The position numbers and the translations under genes were made by a program. A stretch of 64,000 nucleotides of DNA from Pseudoscleropodium purum (lineage: Eukaryota; Streptophyta; Bryopsida; Hypnales; Brachytheciaceae). The first letter of the stretch is position 1. The number at the start of each line of letters is the position of its first letter. The notes under the pieces were generated by a model. That model was not told the DNA's origin, did no database searches, and saw nothing but the letters and a program-made list of their open reading frames with translations. Shown one piece after another: positions 11,493-24,360 of this stretch. The stretch lies in the NCBI GenBank assembly GCA_963969395.1, contig OZ017803.1, forward strand, positions 8,184,001-8,248,000. The letters are read 5' to 3'.

Positions 11493-13243
11493 CATAAACC
11501 ATTAAAAATGAAAGATTTTATGAATATAGACAAGAGTGTATATTGATCATTCATGAATACACAAAGAGTTTGTTTTAGTATGCAACCATTGAAAAAGGAC
11601 TATTAAAAAGACTTATGTGTGCTTGATTCAAAATAGAGAGATTTTGTGAATTTTTCACAATTTTAGAGCTTTGTCATGCCATGCCTTGCATATAGATGAA
11701 ACGTATTTTAAGTTGGACACTTTATTGCAATGAAGCACCTAAAGGCAATTACAAGTTCAAGGGTAAAATAAAAAGAGGAAATGAAATGAATAATGGCCAA
11801 AGGCCAGAAATGAACAAGGTAAATTTGAAGGAGCATCCAAATGCAATAGTAAACACTAAACCCAAAAACCTCCATGGTAAAGTGGACTATAAAAGAGAGA
11901 CAATGCTTGTAGGCAAGTAAGGGTAAGAGGCCACAACCTCGAAGATTATACTTGGGACAAGGAACTGAGGCACCATAATGGGTAAGGATGGCAAGCATGA
12001 AACGAGGCATGAAAGAACATTAAACACCTCTAACTTAGATATAGGTGGAAGCGCATGCATATATCAACTAAGTCAAAACCAAGGTTTAAATAGATTTAAA
12101 AATAGTTTGTAAATCAATATTAAAGCTATAATTTGAAGTGGATAATAGAAAGTGGAGACAATTTGATTTTTAGTGGAGTCAAGGTGTTGTGGTTGAGATC
12201 ATAGAATATTTGTTGTGGAATCAAGTTCACTCCCTCCATAGGCATTGAATGAAAGTAGGGCTCATTGATTTGATAGGGGAGAGTCTATATAATTTACAGT
12301 CTTTGTTTATGTTCATCCATTGTAGCCAACTTTCAAGGGGTAATCCTTCCATTTAAAGAAACCCTAAGAACAAACAAATTGTCTATCTTGGTAGTTTGAG
12401 TACTACAACTACCCATAAATGTAAGCATGTGGGATTGAACAAATTTTCCTTTTCCTTTGTACTCAGAGGTCGCATCTTTGGGTTCAATTTGTGATTTGAA
12501 TCCAAGCATGTAGCCCTTCTTCATATTGTAATTAAAGAAGTGTACCCTTGGAAAACACTGTACCCGTTGCTTTGCCAATACCACATTCACTTGGATTCTA
12601 AGACATATTGACCACCATACGTAAATGGAGTAACCAAAGGAAAGTTCCATTTGGGATGGAATATATTGAATCCAAGAGTGCTCCTCATCATATTACATGT
12701 TAAAGATGTGGTACATATCGTTGTTTACTAATGAAACATGGGTCCCTTTTGTATCATTAAAAGACCTTTGTGTCTAGTCCCTCTCTGAATATTTTCTTCC
12801 TTCCCTTATTTTCCCTCCATCGTTCCTTCTGCCAAATCACCTATAGCAAGCTATCCTATACCCTATTTTTTGTACTAAAATTCCATTTTGTTTGTGTAAA
12901 AAAAAAAAGAGGACCCTTTCAATGAACAAAATTGTCTTATATATGACATGATAGCCAAACCCAATTCTTGCATTAATTCATAAGTCCTTCTTAGGCATTA
13001 GAAGAGGCATACTACCTTTTTATCATGAAAGGGGACTATTGCCTAGTTATAGGGTAATCACATCTAAAATTGATCCCCAAAGCCATTCAACAAGGTTCCC
13101 ATTGATATATTGGAAAACTTTTTGTAAGACCTTGTTGGTAGTCAAAAGGGGATTCTAAATTTTTTTAGAATGCAATTCTTAGACTCCGAATGAATACGCT
13201 ATGAATACCAAAAATAGATGACTCTGAAAATGAAACTAAATTC
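9571..13243. other. Long AT-rich intergenic stretch
   Basis: No gene could be supported. It contains a pure TA dinucleotide run at about 11,446-11,490. Open stretches around 11,696-12,010 and 12,333-12,650 have no recognisable motif and could be decayed transposon sequence. Nothing else stands out. Confidence 0.45.
11446..11490. repeat. (TA)n microsatellite
   Basis: Uninterrupted alternating T and A for about 45 bases. Confidence 0.95.
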
Positions 13244-14060
13244 TCATAAATAGTAGGAGTACATTTTTGGACAAGATTCTATTGGGATGAATTTTAAAAA
13301 GGGGCTAAAATTAGATTTTGTCACTTTACAATGTGACGTAACTATACACTGAAAAGAGGTTACAAACTCACGTTCCTCTATTTCCTCCCTCCCCCCGGCT
13401 TGAAAATTTGACAGACGTTGACTTTTTTTTAAATCCTCCCCCCTCCTTATGCCATTGATCTTGAATATAGATACGAGTATAGATACAGATATGTTACATA
13501 TACAAATACAAATACGGGAGGGGTGGGAGGATAAAACTATGTAAATGAAATGGGAAGGGGAAAGGAGGGGGGTTACATGAAAGTTAAATGAAAATGGATT
13601 TGAGTGCAGAGTTCTCACTACTACGCACTCCAAAGAGGCCGTTACTGCCTGCCGCGAGGGTTGGGTCACACAATGCATCGTGAACCACGTTGGCAGCCTC
13701 TGATGGGTTGGTTTTTTTTTCCCCGGGGATGCTGGCACCACAAGCTTGATTCTCTCATTGGTTTTCCACAAAGCAACGTAGCGTAGTCCACACTTCACAA
13801 AGAAGTCATGCGATGGCCTCACGAACCACCAGTCTTCTTTTGTACTCCAGAATCCAGATGATCCTCGCGCTGTGCGTAAGTCCTCACGCAGCCTTGTAAC
13901 TTCAAAGTACTGTACATACACACAAAGTGTGTGTCAAGATCAGTCTCTATTGTACCCCCCAACCCACTGCACTCTATATATGAACTGAAGGCTCTCAAAG
14001 CAAGTGTGGCTGAGAGCATTAGAATTTAACAATCTGAATTGACAGCTTTCCCTCAAAATC
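13244..14060 (-). other. Possible decayed or partial gene, function unknown
   Basis: This stretch is clearly richer in C, G and CpG than its surroundings, and its minus strand stays open for 225 codons from 13,921 to 13,244. The first 70 or so codons have mixed, protein-like composition (for example VRPSHDFFVKCGLRY). The later part, encoded by 13,244-13,560, is low-complexity and less convincing. A TATA-like CATATATAG lies upstream on the minus strand at about 13,974-13,982. No family is recognised. It may be a gene fragment or a first exon, and chance is not excluded. Confidence 0.22.
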
Positions 14061-16337
14061 TTGCAAGGACAATTGACCCGAGATTTTCCGCACCAGCAAA
14101 GTTAAACATCACACCGCCAACTTAAGTTACGTCTTTCCAATTCATACCCCCCCCCCAAAAAAAAAAATTCAAATCTGGCCGGCCTCGGATTTCATTTCCC
14201 CAGTTTGATTGTGAATTAGCAATCCTTGACCAGTTGGGGTGACATTCAAAGCGATGGATGAACATCTGTTGAAAGATGTAGTACATCATGGACGAGAGAC
14301 ATCGGTTATTCATCCACGTGTCGTTTTAGATATCAAGCTTCGTATGAAATTATATGGATGATTCTTTGTGATTTCATCCATTCCAAGTCTCTATGGAAGA
14401 GCAATAGAACAAGTATGCGATTTTCATGAAACTATGATTCAAAATTGGGAGAGAAAGAGAGAGGAACTCCCACCAAAAAGTACTGAGATACTGGCTATGT
14501 GAAGGTTGGATTCGGCATAAATTAAGCCATGTTTGTAAGAAAAATGGCTTACATGTCATCTTGTGAATGGTGTGACATGACATGGACCCTAAGAGTTTGA
14601 TGTGGAAATTCAATTTCAACACTTGAGTGTCAAATTGGACTTTCATGTACGATAGGTGTAAATGCAGTCTCTTCACCTAAGATCCCAAGATTCACTTTGA
14701 AAAGCCCATGCAAAAAACACTTATGCTACATACCTTCATTAAAAAAAGATTTTTTTTTTTTCTCTCTCTAACTATTGATATATGTGGTTGATCTATTCAA
14801 AAAATCACAATATTGTATGTATTTTTCTTCCTAGCTTGCACAATTTTATGATTTTATTTTGTATTGATTTCATATTTCAACTTCATCATTTCTAGAATCC
14901 CATACAATTAGTAGAAATTTTTTTTAAGGTTGACTTCCAACAAAGCAAGTTAATCCTTAAAGAATGAACTTGTCATTGTGAAAATCACTTCTTTTGGTAC
15001 TAAGTGAATGGCTGACTTTTATGTAAATACTCTTTCGAAGTCAAAATACTATCAAGAAGACCTTCCCTTTTCATACAAAATTCTAGAGATGAATATTTGC
15101 ACTTCTGTTCTCCGTAAAGAGATTCTTTATCATTCATTGACTGAAAAATGTCCACCGTGTTGTTTACGGGTTAAATCAACCCTTACTAGTTCTCAGCCAT
15201 TTTTTTTAGGCAATTAAATGCCCAATTTCCTCAAAAAAAAAGGGCAGCTTCAAGCCTATAGAAAAAAAGGGGATAAATGTGTTAAAAAATGCTAAACTGT
15301 AATGATGGCCCTTGTAATGATGGCCCTACACACTATTGCCACAATGTTTCCAAAACCTCATTTCGTCCATTGTGCAAAGCCAACATATACAAAAATTACA
15401 TATTCAAAATTGACGTCCTTTAATTTTAACCCCCATGATGAAAGAGCCATGAACTTAAAACCTTCTTCAAAGAAAGGCCACATAACCATTTGTCCGAAAA
15501 CCAAAAAAAAACCAAAACTGCTCTCAGCTTCTGTGAGTAAGATACTAGGTCAGCAAGATACAGCGATTAAGGAACACCTAAACAAATTAATTTTTCAATC
15601 TTTGACTTGGCAAAATAATCAGGAACTGAACTGAACTGCACCTGGCTGGCTGGCCTTGCAGAGACTATAAGTTTTAACATAAAATACTGAAAGTTTCCAC
15701 TTAAATGGGTTCAATAGATACTCCACTGGCTTACACCTACAATTACACAAACAAATACCCCAAGTACAAAACTCCTAAAAAATTTAAAATTCGAAACCTT
15801 AAGTATATTAAATGAGGAATCCACGAGTAATTACAGAGCGATCTACCCCAGTCTGACACCGTCTAAAGTCCATGAACCGACACCATTCAACTCACTAGAT
15901 TTGCACATATTGTGTGCAATAATCAGAGCTTTTGTCCGCGTCTAACTGTCCCTCACGGCACTCACTGGGGCTGCCTGAGCAAGCAGGTTTTTAATTAAAT
16001 AGAAATAGAAATAGAAATAGAATTTAATTAGTAGTTAAATTTCTTTAGTCTGGGTTGTGCAGGAAAAAAAATGCTTAACTAACCCCTGATGAGCGCCCAG
16101 CTCATGTTTACTAAAAAAATCCATGCCCTTCTCAATTCATTCCAATCAAACTATCACCTCAAAAGAGCCACGTAAATCAATTGTACTGATTGGTAATGGA
16201 AACAGGCTCAAAGTTAGAGGGAAAGGGACATGTCTTTTGATCGTGCCATTGAAAAGATTATAATAGTCAAACAAGGAAATCTTTTAATTTGGAGAGGCCA
16301 TATTTGAGGCATTGAGGCACTCAAGGGTAGTGTGCTC
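14061..16337. other. Intergenic DNA
   Basis: No gene supported. Mononucleotide runs (C9A10 near 14,150; T11 near 14,750) and a short AAATAG tandem repeat near 16,000-16,021 are present. Frames open at 15,008-15,217 and 15,302-15,634 show no recognisable domain. Confidence 0.45.
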
Positions 16338-17249
16338 TTCACCCCCTAAAGGACCAAACTGCATTTTTTGACAACATAGCAATTTTGGGCAACTCACTAC
16401 AAATGAAAATTTTATTTATTTTTCTTTGAAAGTTTCACACAACATGTGCCCAAGGAATAGCTTTAAGGCCCAAAAAATTTCATAACTTTTGAGTACACAA
16501 TTAAAAAGTTATTCTATGACATGTCATTTTCAATATTTGACAGGTAGTCCAAAAATTTCTTTAAAAATTATTTTTTCAGATTTATATATACATGGAAAGC
16601 TTTGATTTATTCCATTTTGATTTATGAAATGAAAGTTATGAGGTACTCTAGTTTGTGGGCAGTAATAGATTCCCTACTCTAAAATAAACTTTCGAGTCCT
16701 TTATTTAATTCAAATTTTAATGTTTTTTGGAATTTAAAAAAAAGCTATGATGTTGGTTGTTTATTACTAAATTAAAACAATTGGGGTTGGCATTTTTCAA
16801 TTCCATATTTGAATTCTTAACAATTTAGTGTTTTGAATCATTCTTTACTTCTTCCTACTTACTAATTTTTTCCTATATGTTATACAATTTCAAATGATCT
16901 AAATGTTTTTCAAGTATATATCCAATTTGCCTTGAAGAATGAATACAAAGAAGCACCACCATTTTGGACATTTTTATGTACATGTAACCTTGTGAAGTGC
17001 AATTGCTTGGTTTTTTGTATGGACCAAAAAAGGATTTGTCACTTCAAACGCTAATATCTTGCAAATTTGTAATCTTTAAGGTGGAAATTTCGGAAATTTT
17101 TCCCACATCTTTTCAAACTAGATTATTACAAGATCCTATGATTAAATGTGTTCTAAGAAATATTTTTTCTAAAATTAGATACTTGCATTGGAAATGGCAG
17201 TTTTGGAGCGGTTTTGGCGAAAACATAGTCCAAAACATTTAGGGGTTAA
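16338..17249 (-). mobile_element. TTAA-bounded element, family T1, copy 4 (reversed)
   Basis: The left edge is TTCA-CCCCCTAAAGG (one base off TTAA) and the right edge is ACATTTAGGGGTTAA. The interior is the reverse complement of copy 1, with the same order of landmarks (TAGATTCCCTACTCT near 16,667-16,681, CCTATATGTTATACAAT near 16,872-16,888, AAGATCCTATGATTA near 17,130-17,144). Non-coding. Confidence 0.72.
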
Positions 17250-20200
17250 AGCAACCATTTAAGAACTCATTGCATTTTGGAAAAACTAAACTCCCTAAAA
17301 GAAATTTTAGTACATTTTTGTATAGAAGAAAAAAATGGAATTGGCATCTAATCCAAGTTTTTCATATTTTTTGGACCTTTGTGGAATTAATTACAAATTT
17401 TTGAAGTTGAAACGTAGTGGTGTCTAAAAAGTGAACACCTTTTGAAATGTACATTGTTGATACATTGAAGAAAGAAAAATGTACCCATGTATCATGATTG
17501 CTTTGAAGCACCCATTCATTGCTTTTAAAATAGAATACCTCAGTCATCATCGTGGTGGAAACATCTCAATTTGCATTCAAATTCATTCATTCGTCCAAAA
17601 GGGGTCATACATATATTCATAGCCAGAGAATTGTGATACTATCCTAAGATTTGGTAGCAATTTTTGGTGATTTCATCCATTCATAAAAAGAGAATGCATT
17701 GTTCTATATTTTTTTTGGAGCTATTTTTTGGTTATAAGAAAGAAACTCTTTGGCCAATTAAACATTCTTCAACCCTTCATTTTTGAAACCGCATAGTAAC
17801 TACACCTAATTGAAACTACATTTCTTGGCCCCAACATTGAAAATCAAGATTTTTGTTGTGAATGTGTGTATATATATATATATATCTGTGTGTGTGTGTG
17901 TGTGTATGTGTGAGAACTTGGGGTCTATTTTAGATACAACTATAATTAATACTTTAAGAAAATTTATAATTCATTCTAAATGCACAAAATATGTATGTGA
18001 AGCAAATCAAAAATCCTCTTTCATTTGCTAATATATAAGATCCCTTCCCAAACACCAAGGGTATTATAAATAATAATAAAATTTACAATGTACAACTAAA
18101 ACCTACAATAGGTTATTTCATCCAAAGTATGTAGGGAATTGAAAGCTTGTTAACCTTCAAAGGTTTGTTGGGGACCATGCATATGGGCTCATATTTTATT
18201 TTGAGAATACAAAGTGTGTGCTACAATAAGGCAAAATATTCATGCTTGAATTGAAAATTCAACAACTAATATCTTTCATTTGGAGGTCATTTTAGTATCT
18301 AAACATTATTATATTCAAATATGACATTGTACTTGAATAACATGAATACAAACTTTTGTGATTGTTGTATACATCAATCTATATACCTTGTATATTAAAT
18401 ACACAAAAACCATCATTGTTTGCAACTCAAATTAGGCTTCTCAAACCTTTAAGGATTAAACATAAATCAATTTATTTCTTCAAATGGTTAACTCAAAATG
18501 ACAAAGTTAGGCAAATAATTGATTTACAGTTCAATTAATTTATTGTTTTGGATAAAAATGCTAAGAATAAATCAAATATATCAATGAATAACCAGATAAC
18601 AATGCAAGTTTTATTTTTAGTCTAATGAAGCTCAAAATTCTCCTCCAACATTATCTCTAGAAGTTGAATGCACCAAAAGAGGTAAATATAAAGTAGAGAC
18701 ACCAACCCAAATCATCGTGTACCCATTCCGAGTAAGTAGACTTCTATTGACAGTGACCCCAAAAGTACAATGAAACTATTCCCATACTTAATTGTAATTC
18801 TTTGGTTGCTCGATTGTCTATACTAAATAAATAAAAATTAGGTTGCCCCACACTAACTTCTTGATATTCTAAACTAAATGAATATGTATTGTTATTGTAA
18901 AAGGATGTAGTAATGTATGAACCGTGTGTGTTGCATGGGTTGGTGTAATGGTTCATAGGTTGGGTTTATAGAGTGGCATGTACCTCCATGTCACGAGTCA
19001 TGTAGTAACTTTTAAAAATAAGGCAACCCAATATCACTATTTAATGTAGATTTCAATATTATGACCAAACTATGTGAGGGATTTAGGGGCCTACAAAATT
19101 CCACTCTTAACAATTACATGTTTAATCCAAAAAAATCCTTTTTTAAATTTCCAAATCTGAAATTCATGTTTTTCAATTGCTAATAGTACAAAAATATTTG
19201 TTTGTTTTCTAGAAAAAGGTGTCTCCAAATATGCTTAATTGCTATTTTGCTAAAATAAATAAAAAAATTAAAATCTGGTTAGTTTGTCTGTTGCATGCCA
19301 ACTCCGTCACCTGAATGACCTGATCACCTGACACCAGCCCCCCCCCCAATGCTCAAAATCTTTTTAAATTTCCAACCTGAAACGTGTTAACCTGAGAGAC
19401 ACACAATTAATATATTCTAAGTATGATCAAAGATTTGCTAATTGCGACCCCTAAACTGACGACCAAAGCAGGATTCATTGATTAGACTCGTGTATGGATC
19501 AAATTACAGGGGAAACTACAGTGAGAGCGTCCCCAATCAAGCCCGTTACAGTTCGCCCTCCAAATGAACTTCTAATAATTCTTTTGAATGGTTTATAATT
19601 TCAACTTGGAATTTTTATCTATGGAATTGCATTCGAAAGAATTTTTCCTAGGTTCAAGAAAACTCAAATTTAACCACATTGGACCAAGAAAATAAACTGC
19701 TTCAAAATTAGCTGAAGGACAAAAAATTATAGAGATGTTGGCAAATCATACTTATCAAAAGTACTTTGCACTCCAAATTTGATCAAATATTTTTTTGTCT
19801 TTTAGCTAGCTTCAAGATTGGTTTATTTCCTTTGTTCAATGTCTACATTTGAGTTTTCTTGTATGTATTTCAAAGTACTTTTGAATGTGCTTCCAATGAT
19901 AGAAATTTCAAGTTGTGTTTACAAGTATTGAAGAAACTCTAAACTCCCTATAAAATTTCCTAATTTTTTCACCCTTGTGACTTTGCTTGTGTTGGCAACC
20001 AAATCTAGAAACATACTAAGGGTTGCTTTACACCAAGAGGTCAGGCCAATTTTTTGCATTAGAGACCAAGAATCCTCACTTGTGATTGGATGGAATGCTA
20101 AAATTGGCCCCAACCCCCTTACACCTAAGAGGCCGGGCCAATTTGGTGCAGTAAATTTTTCATCCAAAAAAGACATGATCTAACACGACCCGAGCTTGTT

Positions 20201-20278
20201 GAATTGGGTACACCAAAAATGGGAGCCTACTTCTTGACCTAGGGGCCCATGTTAGATTTCAATTAGAAAAATGTTTTT
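17250..20278. other. AT-rich intergenic stretch
   Basis: No gene supported. It contains a compound (TA)n-(TG)n microsatellite at about 17,866-17,914 and a run of nine or more C near 19,340. The segment 20,028-20,150 holds two copies of a TTACACC-AGAGGCC-GGGCCAATTT module, described under findings. Confidence 0.45.
17866..17914. repeat. (TA)n(TG)n microsatellite
   Basis: Alternating TA followed by alternating TG, with one C interruption. Confidence 0.9.
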
Positions 20279-21217
20279 TTAACCCTTAAATGAATTTGAC
20301 TATGTTATCACCAAAACTGCTCCCAAATTGCCATTTCTAGTACAAGTATCAAATTTTTGAAAAAAACATTTTTGAACACATGTAACTATAGGATCTTGTA
20401 GTATGCTAGTTTGAAAAAGATGTGCAAAAAATTTCAGAAATTTCCACCATATAGATTGCAAGATATTAGCATTTGAAGTGACAAAATTCTTTTTTTTAGC
20501 CTTGCAAAAATTCAAGCAGTTGCACTTCGTAAGGTCACATTTGTATGAAAAAATGTCCAAAATGGTGGTTACTCCTTAAATTAATTCCTCAAGTCAAGTT
20601 GGCTATATGCTTGAAAATTTTTAGATCATTTGAAATTGTACAACATATAGTAAAAAAATAGTAAATAGAAAAAAAAAGAGAATGATTGAAAATACTAAAT
20701 TGTTAATAATATATTTATGAAATTGAAAAATGCCAATCCAATGGTTGTAATGTTTTAATAAACAATATCTACTTAATCTTTTTATTTTTTCCCAAAAATA
20801 TTGAAAATTGAGTTAAATAAAGGACTTTGAAGTTTGTCTTAGAGTAGAAATTCAATAGCAATCCACACTCCCGCAAACTAAAACTCTTCATAACTTTTGG
20901 CTCATTGATCAAAATGGAATGATTCAAAGCTTTCCAAGTATATATAAATCTAAAGAACCAATTTCAAATTTTAATTTCTTAAAAAGTAAGTTTTTTTGTT
21001 GTTTAGGCTGCCCAATAAGTAATGAAAACACATATTGTACAATAACTTTTTAACTATGTGGTCAAAATTTATGAAAATGATTGGATCTTAAAGCTACTCT
21101 TTGGACACATATTGTGTTAAAATTTCAAAGAAAAAAAAAATTAAAAACTCCACTTGTAGTGAGCTGCCCAAAATATCTATATTGCCAAGAAATGCAGTTT
21201 GGGCATTTATAGGTTAA
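20279..21217 (+). mobile_element. TTAA-bounded element, family T1, copy 5
   Basis: Starts TTAACCCTTAAATG and ends CATTTATAGGTTAA. It is colinear with copy 1 (CATTTCTAGTACAAGTATC near 20,331, GGATCTTGTAGTATG near 20,391, CATAACTTTTGGCTC near 20,889). Non-coding. It appears to interrupt a GGCC-rich repeat whose parts lie at 20,028-20,150 and 21,330-21,505. Confidence 0.75.
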
Positions 21218-21525
21218 TTATTATTTTTTTCAACAAATCATATCCATTGGATTTTGGGCAATTGACCTCTAGATTTAAAGTGGCACTGAAAATTTCAAAC
21301 CTCCTCTCTCTCTCTCTCTTCTAGTTTTTTTGAAATTGGCCCGGCTTCTCGGCCTCAAGGCCTTTACACTTGGGAGAATCGGCCCCCATTATCATATTTA
21401 ATGTAATGATTAGTTGAAGCCGGCCTCTAGCCCAAAAGGGACTGAAATTTGGTGCAATTGGCCTCAAGAAAAAGTGTCATGACTTCTAGGTGTAAACTGG
21501 CCCTAAAGTGCACATATCCAATACC
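21218..21525. other. GGCC-rich repeat remnant and (CT)n tract
   Basis: Contains CTCTCTCTCTCTCT near 21,306-21,320, and GGCCCGGCTTCTCGGCC and GGCCTCAAGG blocks that are inverted relatives of sequence at 20,028-20,150. No gene. Confidence 0.4.
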
Positions 21526-21605
21526 TTCAATCTAATTGCTTCCCTATCTGTACTTGATTAACACCCTTAAATGTTGATAAAAATAGATAGGGAAGCAATT
21601 GGATC
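21526..21605. repeat. Hairpin: 24-bp imperfect inverted repeat
   Basis: AATTGCTTCCCTATCT at 21,535-21,550 is mirrored by AGATAGGGAAGCAATT at 21,586-21,601, and pairing extends outward with a few mismatches. The loop is about 35 bases. It could be a tiny MITE remnant or a transcribed foldback; there is no evidence for either role. Confidence 0.6.
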
Positions 21606-24360
21606 AAGTTTCCATAATAGGTATGCATACCTTTCATTGATTATAGATCTATTGATTTCTAGTATATAAATGCATTGAATAAAAATGAGACAAAAGTAGT
21701 TTTTATCTTCTAATTTGATAGTACAACATTGTTTTAGATTATCATGGGAATTTATGGGACAAGTTTTTTGAAAATTCAACCTAGTAGATTGAAGGATCAT
21801 AGCATTTGATATTAGAAGGAAAAAAAACTATGCATTTCTAGTATTATCCACTTTTTGTATTGCCCCTTAATTTTTTAGTATCAAAGAAACTATTGAAAAC
21901 TATATCCAAGACAAAATCAAACTTTGATTCAAATTCTCCAACATGAAAAATAATTATATACAAATTTGTCCAATAGTAAAGCCAATGTACCTATTATAGA
22001 TGCTTACCCAACTATATATTCTTTCTATACCATTCTAAGATTTTTGTGCAAAAATGTTGGACCAATAGAAATAGGAGATGCAATTAGGTGAGCTAGTGTC
22101 CATAATGTATATGATTGTACATAGGAATGAAATGGTAAATTCAATGTGTAGGAGTTGGCATAGCGATGTTCACTGAATTCATAAAATGATGAATTCGTTC
22201 CCAAAAACTTTCTTAAACATCATGTCTAACACAAAATGCAAACCTTGATCCTCTTAAGCATTGTCATTCTCTACTATCATCTTGTAAAAGGATTATTGGA
22301 TTAAGACTACAATTAAGGTAGAGGTCCCCCCAATGCATTAGGTGCCTAAAATGCACCACTTGAAGGGATGCTCATCATGTATACATTTTCTAAAGTAATT
22401 TGTAATTATTCTTGAAGAAATGGTCTTAGAACATCAACCAAAAAAACTTTGACTTTTCATAACTTTTGTAAGTGGTATCTAAATGAGGTATTCTTTGGTG
22501 CATCAAAATCTCCTATTACTTGTTAATGGGAATATATAATTTTTTACAAGTCTATAATAGAAATGGTCCACAATAGAAAAAGCAATAGTTTTTGGTGTCT
22601 TAACTTAAATACCCCACAACTTGCCTTAACTAATACATTTCAAAATTGTCCTTTAAGCTAATTGCAAACCCTATTGTAAGTTGGATCCAATTGTGCCTTC
22701 TTGCATTCTAATGTAGTGAAAATTGAAAAGGGTGGCATTATGACTTTTCAATATGGAATTGGAATTTTAGTGTAGAAAAGGTTGGAATTGGGTTGAAATG
22801 TCATAATATTATACAATGACTCCCAAAATTGAGTGCAAAATCTGAAATGGTTTCATTCAAACAACCATACCACAACCATTAATGCATGAAGTCTAAAATT
22901 AGATATATAGAAGTTGCAGTACATAACATACCACACATTATTGTAGAAGTTTGAAGAAAAAATTATATGTTGTATGAAAGAAAATTAATTTCAAAGTTAG
23001 CCATGTTTAAAACTAATTTTGTTCACTATGATTTGAAATTACTTTATCTTCTGTCAATTTTTTCTTATAATTTCAAAAGACTTTCAGTGCCTAAGCATGT
23101 TAGTATACATCATTTCAAATTGTTGTACATAAAAAATTGAAGGAAATTGAAATTTATAGAAATTAGAATGTCAACAATTTGACAAACATGCAAATGATGT
23201 TGGTTCTCACAATATTTGAATTTTTTTGAGAATTGAGAGCATGGGATAGCATTAGCCATTGTAAAGAGACTATAAGTTGCTATATAGACCATTGTTATAT
23301 CTTAGTGTCTTTGCACTTGAAATATTTATTGAAATGGACAATGTGTTCAATTATATATTTTATAGACATATAATGCATTTTTAGGTTAAATTTTTTGTGT
23401 GAAGACTATAGTTAATGATGCACATAATTGATCCAAAAGAACTCAAAAATATAAAGTATAATTGTCCGTTTCATCAAAAAATTGAAAATTGCCCAAAATT
23501 ACATTGACCTCTTGAAATTTTCCAATTTTTTGCACACCTACATGCACCTCCTACATACATACATACAAAAGACAACCTCTGGTGCAAATATGATCTCCTA
23601 CCTTAGCAACAACAACAATAGCAATATATGCAAATATTAGCAAGATTATCAACTAGCTGTAAGTCTATTTTTCCTTGTTGCCCTTCAATTTGCCTTTGAC
23701 TTCTTCTACCTTAACCCATAAACAACATTCACTTGCTTAGAGGGCATTCCAAAGGAGAATAAAAATTCTCCTTGAATCAAGGTATGGGTCTTGTTGCTTG
23801 CCCAAAGTTTGTGCACCAAGGCTTTTATTTTTGGTGAAATTTTGCCAAACTGTCAAAAATCTCACCACTCTGGCTTCATCCCTTTCAAAGTTGGCCTTTG
23901 GAGTGAAGACAACAAGGGGAACATTGGTCCAAAAAAAAAGCACTATTGTGCACTTAAGGCTTGTGAAAGTGAATAACACTTTGACTTTGAAGCCCAAATA
24001 CATTGCTTGGCAAGCCATAGTCACTATGGAAGTGGGTCCATTTAGTTAAACATTCTAGAAGAGAAAAAAAAATATGAAATCCACTTTTTTGTCAGCGATT
24101 TTCTCAAAACCAAACCCACGGGGCATAATTTGTTGTTTAAGGGTCAACCTTTTTCTTTTTGAACAAAAGGGACAAAAGCCAATCTTTAAAGAAAGGTGAA
24201 TACCTTACAAGTAGGGTTTTTTTCATTTTTTTATAAGGTACCAAAGTGTCAATATAAATGTTATAGTGGTGCTCCAAATTTCAACATTCATCCACATATT
24301 GGATTAAAAAAAATATGATATTAGCACATATCACATGATTATAATTCTATTTTCATCCAC
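21606..24360. other. AT-rich intergenic stretch
   Basis: No gene supported. A CATA short tandem run lies near 23,551-23,570. Overlapping open frames on both strands at 23,737-24,049 show no recognisable motif. Confidence 0.45.
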
